A stretch of 64,000 bases of DNA from NCBI RefSeq assembly GCF_029255125.1, contig NZ_JAPUVR010000085.1:186001-250000 (forward strand). The letters are read 5' to 3'. The DNA comes from Accumulibacter sp. Lineage in GTDB: Bacteria > Pseudomonadota > Gammaproteobacteria > Burkholderiales > Rhodocyclaceae. Under the pieces are notes generated by a model, which worked only from the letters and a program-made list of their open reading frames with translations, was not told the DNA's origin and did no database searches. Shown here piece by piece: positions 60,273-64,000 of the stretch; the stretch's first letter is position 1; each line of letters opens with the position of its first letter. The translations under genes and the position numbers were made by a program.

Positions 60273-61544
60273 TCAGTGCCGCGGCGTCAGACCGTCAGCG
60301 AGCGACATGCGCCAGGCGCGCCAGCCGGGAACCAAGCTGGCGACCAGACCGGTCAGCAGGATCGCGGCGAGCAGGACGATTTCGTTCGCTGAAGGCGGGC
60401 GCGCCCCGAGCACGACGCCGAAGTGCGCCTGCACCAGCGGCGCAGCCGCAGCGATCGTGGCCGCCAGCAGCACGCAGCCGACGAGCACACCAAGCGAAGT
60501 GACCAGCAGGCCCTCGATCAGGAGCATGCAAAAAATCTCGCGCGGTCCGGCGCCGAGCGCGCGCAGGATCGCCAGCTCGCGGCGTCGCTGGTCAAGACTG
60601 GCGAGCATCGTCGCCGTCAGCCCGGCCAAGCCAACGAGAACGACGAGCGCGCAGAGGGCGAACAGAATCTGCTCGACGACGACGAGCGTCTGCCAGAGCT
60701 CGTCCAGCGCCACGCCAGGCAAGACCGCGAGCAGCGCTTCGCCGGCAAAGGCGTTGATCTGGCGCTGCAGGCTGAAGACGCTGGCCCGGTTGTGCAGGCC
60801 GATCAGCGCGGCAGTGATTTCCTTCGGCTGCAGATCGAATTTGCGCACCAAGCCGGCTGGAATCTGCAGACCGGGCAGCGGCGCACCGCCGGCCCAGTCG
60901 AGATGGATGGCGGTCATCGCCGGCAGGCTGACATGGACTGACCGGTCGGTCGGCGTGCCTGTGGCGGCGAGCACGCCGACGACGACAAAAGGCTTGTCCG
61001 CGTGCTCCGGCCCGAGTTCGCCGCTGCCGTGCGCGATGAGCAGACGATCGCCGACGCGATGCCCGAGTTGGCGCGCCACCTCGCTGCCGATCACCGCCTC
61101 GAAGACCGCGTCAGCATCGCCCGCGAAGGGACGACCAGCGGCGAAGGCGAGCGGCTTTCGATCGGCGTAACGAACACGTTCGAAATACGCCGGGCTCGTC
61201 CCGATAACCGGGAAGCCGCGATGCGAATCGCCCAGCACGAGCGGCACTGACCAGGCAACTGCCGGATTCTGCGCGATCGCCTGATAGCTTTCCCAGCGGA
61301 TATTGTTGCTCGCGCTACCCGAGTGGAAGACGGCGTAGAGGATCAACTGGACGCTGCCGGTGCGCGCGCCAAGCACCAGATCGACGCCGGAAATCGACTG
61401 GGTGAAGCTGGCGCGCGCATCCTGGCGCACGCGTTCGACGGCGAGCAGCAGCGCGGCGGCGAGCGCGATCGCGGCGAGCGTGATGCCGAGCGTCAGGCGG
61501 CGTGCCCAAGCGCTCTTCAGGGCGAGCACGAGAATCGCCTTCAT
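60273..61544 (-). CDS. ABC transporter permease (FtsX/MacB-like; ZrgC-like)
   Basis: A 423-residue permease of the FtsX/LolC class: one N-terminal helix (LTLGITLAAIALAAALLLAV), a large periplasmic domain (about 50-270), and three C-terminal helices (ILFALCALVVLVGLAGLTAT, LLIEGLLVTSLGVLVGCVLL, VLLAAILLTGLVASLVPGW). It overlaps the ATPase gene by four bases (ATGA). With ATPase, DUF2796 and ZIP genes upstream it looks like part of a zinc-handling operon similar to Vibrio zrg; the substrate could instead be a lipoprotein or peptide. Confidence 0.87.
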   Translation of the reverse strand: MKAILVLALKSAWARRLTLGITLAAIALAAALLLAVERVRQDARASFTQSISGVDLVLGARTGSVQLILYAVFHSGSASNNIRWESYQAIAQNPAVAWSVPLVLGDSHRGFPVIGTSPAYFERVRYADRKPLAFAAGRPFAGDADAVFEAVIGSEVARQLGHRVGDRLLIAHGSGELGPEHADKPFVVVGVLAATGTPTDRSVHVSLPAMTAIHLDWAGGAPLPGLQIPAGLVRKFDLQPKEITAALIGLHNRASVFSLQRQINAFAGEALLAVLPGVALDELWQTLVVVEQILFALCALVVLVGLAGLTATMLASLDQRRRELAILRALGAGPREIFCMLLIEGLLVTSLGVLVGCVLLAATIAAAAPLVQAHFGVVLGARPPSANEIVLLAAILLTGLVASLVPGWRAWRMSLADGLTPRH

Positions 61545-62239
61545 GCTGCACTTCCGTCCGCCGCGCGATTGATTTCAGTGAGCGCGAGCACACGGTCGAA
61601 ATGTGCGGCGAGACGCGCGTCGTGGCTGACGAAGAGCAGCGTCGCCCCGGCAGCTCCCGCCTCGCCCAGCAGCAGGTCGATGAACGCCTGCTGACGCGGC
61701 GCGTCGAGCGCTGACGTGGGCTCGTCGGCGATGAGCAACTCGGGCCGGCCGATCAGTGCCCGCGCCGCGGCGACACGCTGCTGCTGGCCGACGGAGAGTT
61801 CGCCGGCCGGCTGGTGCCACAGTTCGCGCGCCAGGTCGAGCGCGCTGAGCAGGCGCGCCGCCTCGGCCACCGGATCGCCGGCACGCCGTTTGCGACGGGC
61901 CGAAAAGGTGCACGGGAGCAGCACGTTGTCGCAGGCGGAAAGCCAGGGCAGCAGGTTGAACTGCTGGAAGATGAAGCCGATGTGGTCGGCCCGGAAGGCA
62001 TCGCGTGCGCGGCCGCCGAGGGCAGTGATCGCGGCGCCGAACAGGGTGACGCGACCGCGCTCGGGCAGCGCGACGCCGCCGAGTACACCGAGCAGGCTGC
62101 TCTTGCCCGAACCCGAAGGTCCATGCAGAAAGACGCGCTCGCCGGTCGCCACGCTGAGCCCTGGAATGTCCAGACAGGCGGCGCGCTGGCGCGGCCAGCG
62201 ATAGACCAGATCGTGGATGACGAGCGCCTCGGCCGACAT
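61541..62239 (-). CDS. ABC transporter ATP-binding protein (ZrgB-like)
   Basis: A 232-residue nucleotide-binding subunit of the LolD/MacB class. The Walker A is GPSGSGKSSLLGVLGG, the signature LSVGQQQRVAAARALIGRP, Walker B LLIADEPTSALDAP, and the switch histidine in LLFVSHDARL. It pairs with the FtsX-like permease that overlaps it. The operon position right after a DUF2796 protein supports a role in zinc uptake. Confidence 0.92.
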   Translation of the reverse strand: MSAEALVIHDLVYRWPRQRAACLDIPGLSVATGERVFLHGPSGSGKSSLLGVLGGVALPERGRVTLFGAAITALGGRARDAFRADHIGFIFQQFNLLPWLSACDNVLLPCTFSARRKRRAGDPVAEAARLLSALDLARELWHQPAGELSVGQQQRVAAARALIGRPELLIADEPTSALDAPRQQAFIDLLLGEAGAAGATLLFVSHDARLAAHFDRVLALTEINRAADGSAA

Positions 62240-62249
62240 GCCGGCAGAC

Positions 62250-62741
62250 TCACCAGGTCAGCGACGGCCGATTCGGCGTCAAGCGCATGGCGCCCTGCCC
62301 GCTCGGTCCGACGCGCCGGCTGGCCAGGCGATAGAGGCGCTTGAAGTCCTTGAAGAGCGTCGTCTCGACGCTCTTCAGCGCGGCCGGATCGGCGCAGCGG
62401 AAGACGTAACTGGCGACGATATCGACGTGCTCGCCCGCCGCCGGCGCCTTGCCGTCCAGGTAAGGCAGGCTGATATCCTTGGCCTGCAGCGCGCAGCGCG
62501 CAGCCGCGTTCGGTGCGCAGGGCAGCGCGTGGAGCGCCCGGCCGGCGCTCGCCAGGGCCGCCCTCTCCGCCTCGTTGCGCGGCGCTCGCTCGAAACCGAC
62601 GGCGGCATCGAGCGGCAGCTCCAGGCTCAGCGTGAGCTGGTCCCGATCGATGACCACATCGAGGCGACCTTCGCCATGCACGTGCTGGGCGCAGACAGGC
62701 AACGCGAGGAAAAGAACGGCAATGGCCAAGACAGTTTTCAT
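62250..62741 (-). CDS. DUF2796 protein (ZrgA-like periplasmic zinc protein)
   Basis: A 163-residue exported protein. After a signal peptide (TVLAIAVLFLALPVCAQ) it begins HVHGEGRLDVVIDRDQLTLS, where the two histidines are the DUF2796 hallmark, and continues with the family's beta-rich FKDFKRLYRLASRRVGPSG end. ZrgA in Vibrio cholerae belongs to this family and is zinc-regulated. GGAGAG lies before the ATG at 62741. It lies between the ZIP and ABC genes on the same strand. Confidence 0.85.
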   Translation of the reverse strand: MKTVLAIAVLFLALPVCAQHVHGEGRLDVVIDRDQLTLSLELPLDAAVGFERAPRNEAERAALASAGRALHALPCAPNAAARCALQAKDISLPYLDGKAPAAGEHVDIVASYVFRCADPAALKSVETTLFKDFKRLYRLASRRVGPSGQGAMRLTPNRPSLTW

Positions 62742-62757
62742 CGTTGCTCTCCGCGGA

Positions 62758-63546
62758 TCAATGCGCATGCCCGCTGCCGAGCAGCATCACGCCGATCCCG
62801 GCGGCAAGCAGCAGGCCATGCCAGAAGATGCCCTGCTGCTCACGTTTCAGGCGCGGCATCAGGTCGGCGATCGCAATATAGACAAAGCTGGCGGCGGCCA
62901 GCGTGATGATATACGGCACCCAGGTCTGGGCCTCCTCGAGCGCCAGGAAACCGACGACACCGCCAAGCAGCGAGGCCAGGCTGGACACCCCGTTCCAGAA
63001 CAGCGCTCGTCCGCGTTGCCAGCCAGCGGCAAGCAGGATCGCGAAATCGCCGGCTTCCTGCGGCACCTCGTGCGCCACCACGGCCAGCGTCGCCGCCCAG
63101 CCCAGCATCGGGTCGGCGAGAAACGCAGCGGCAATCAACAGGCCGTCGGTGAGGTTGTGGAAGCCGTCGCCAACCAGGATGCCCACCGCCTCACCACCGT
63201 GCAGGTGATGATGATCGTGCGTATGGTTTTCGCAGGACGGGCTGCCGGCGTGACTGTCGTTGCCGTGGGCATGGCGCCAGATGGCGAATTTCTCAAGCGC
63301 GAAGAAGCCGAGGATGCCGGCGAGCAGGACGGGAAAGACCTCATGCGGCGTCAACCCCAGTTCGAGTGCCTCCGGCAGCAGATGCAGCATCGCGGTGGCG
63401 AGCAGGACACCGATCGAAAAGCTGACGGCATAGGTGAGCCAGCGCCGCGGCAGTCCGAACAGGACGAGCGCTGCCGCCAACAGGCTGAGCACGCCGCCGA
63501 GCAGGCAGGCGAGCAGGATCTGGGCGAGCACCGGCAAGGAAGTCAT
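62758..63546 (-). CDS. ZIP family metal transporter
   Basis: A 262-residue membrane transporter with about eight helices. Helix IV has the metal-site motif DGFHNLTDGLLIAAAF and helix V VAHEVPQEAGDFAILLAAG; the loop between helices III and IV is histidine-rich (HTHDHHHLHGG), as is usual for zinc carriers. The ATG at 63546 gives the normal ZIP start; the 28 codons upstream overlap the operator-like dyad. First gene of the presumed zinc operon. Confidence 0.92.
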   Translation of the reverse strand: MTSLPVLAQILLACLLGGVLSLLAAALVLFGLPRRWLTYAVSFSIGVLLATAMLHLLPEALELGLTPHEVFPVLLAGILGFFALEKFAIWRHAHGNDSHAGSPSCENHTHDHHHLHGGEAVGILVGDGFHNLTDGLLIAAAFLADPMLGWAATLAVVAHEVPQEAGDFAILLAAGWQRGRALFWNGVSSLASLLGGVVGFLALEEAQTWVPYIITLAAASFVYIAIADLMPRLKREQQGIFWHGLLLAAGIGVMLLGSGHAH

Positions 63547-63578
63547 GGGCGCGGATTGGAGCACAAGCGCTGGCCAAA

Positions 63579-63593
63579 TGCAACATGGTTGCA
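63579..63593. promoter_or_regulatory. Candidate operator dyad of the ZIP/zrg operon
   Basis: TGCAAC (63579-63584) and GTTGCA (63588-63593) are a 6-bp dyad with a 3-base spacer, flanked by AAA on both sides (plus strand: AAATGCAACATGGTTGCAAA). It lies 33 bases upstream of the ZIP ATG, where a repressor such as Zur would act. Its exact match to a Zur consensus in this lineage is not known to me. Confidence 0.4.
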
Positions 63594-63693
63594 AACACAC
63601 AGTGACCCACCGTCGAGCTTGCGCGCTCACTGCGCGTCGCGCCCGCCGGCCACTGGCACGCGCCGGCTTGCCCAGCGATCCGGCGGGAGTTGC

Positions 63694-64000
63694 TCAGGTC
63701 TGGAAACGCCCCACCTGCTGGTGCAGGGCGTCAGCCAGGGCAAGCATCGCTTGCGCCTCGTGCCGATTGCTCTGCGCGATGGTCGTGTTGCTGCCTATCA
63801 TCTGCGAGATGCCGTCGACCTGACGCGAGAACTCGGCGCTGACCTTTGCCTGCTCGCCGGTCGCCACGGCGATCTCCTGGGCGACTGAGGTGGCGTTCCG
63901 ATTCCCCTCGTCGACCGCCTGCAGCAACTCGCCGACGCGCTTCAGGCGCACCATCCCGTCGCCCATCAGCCCGCGCAACTCCTGCATGTCGCTGGAGGCG
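63694..64000 (-). CDS. Methyl-accepting chemotaxis protein, C-terminal part (5' end outside window)
   Basis: The last 101 or so codons of a chemoreceptor gene that continues past the right edge. The visible part is the descending signalling helix: GELLQAVDEGNRNATSVAQE, IAVATGEQAKVSAEFSRQVD and ISQMIGSNTTIAQSNRHEAQ, ending HQQVGRFQT. No adaptation pentapeptide is visible. An internal ATG at 63987 is not the start. Its sensor domain cannot be seen. Confidence 0.85.
   Translation of the reverse strand, partial: ASSDMQELRGLMGDGMVRLKRVGELLQAVDEGNRNATSVAQEIAVATGEQAKVSAEFSRQVDGISQMIGSNTTIAQSNRHEAQAMLALADALHQQVGRFQT

Overview
The window is high-GC bacterial chromosome, read as a betaproteobacterium of the Rhodocyclales, closest in gene content to the Accumulibacter/Azonexaceae group. 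That placement is inferred from gene families and neighbourhoods (the yceD-rpmF-plsX-fabHDG-acpP-fabF cluster, rne with rluC, ybeD-lipB-lipA, PEP-CTERM protein, an FNR/DNR-type peroxidase promoter, a CYTH-CHAD protein); no 16S or marker comparison could be run. I see no rRNA, tRNA, CRISPR array, insertion sequence or prophage.

Region by region. 1-2250: 5' part of a NIT-domain chemoreceptor (its 3' end lies off the window) and divergent promoters for it and for htpG. 2251-9788: htpG with an overlapping DNA-deoxyinosine glycosylase, a Met/Cys-rich secreted protein, DUF3025 and HIT proteins, an FNR-type-promoter cytochrome c peroxidase, an unknown protein and a CHRD/PEP-CTERM protein. 9789-17468: patatin phospholipase, a DUF2157-DUF4824 pair, an ankyrin protein, trmB-thiG-thiS and an Rpn-family nuclease. 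17838-30315: nadB, then the lipid block (ygfX, fabF, acpP, fabG, fabD, fabH, plsX, rpmF, yceD), Maf and RsmI-like genes, sppA, a Gph-like phosphatase and rluC. 30316-37647: a long structured rne leader, rne, the overlapping ybeD-lipB-lipA set, a YqaA-type membrane protein, DUF4197 and RlpA-like proteins. 37663-43550: an atypical haem-copper oxidase/NO-reductase-like subunit with a TlpA thioredoxin, divergent from a CRP/FNR (Dnr-like) regulator, then CYTH-CHAD and PBP4. 43617-47702: ubiA, cytochrome c', ubiD, two membrane proteins.

48170-60229 is the most unusual part: one uninterrupted plus-strand run of seven genes. Three make a corrinoid module (B12-binding protein, a UroD/MtaA-like methyltransferase that lacks two of the usual zinc ligands, and DUF1638). 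Four are hybrid histidine kinases with nearly the same core (HisKA-HATPase-receiver-shared C-terminal helical domain) but four different sensor ends: GAF-PAS, MASE1, PocR and MASE3-PAS. The last kinase has a degenerate receiver. No output response regulator, corrinoid reactivase or substrate methyltransferase lies beside them. I infer a corrinoid-linked sensory system, possibly for one-carbon or other small organic compounds; its substrate and output are unknown.

60273-63546 is a probable zinc-uptake operon (ZIP transporter, DUF2796/ZrgA-like protein, ABC ATPase, ABC permease) with a dyad in front of it. The window ends in the C-terminus of another chemoreceptor.
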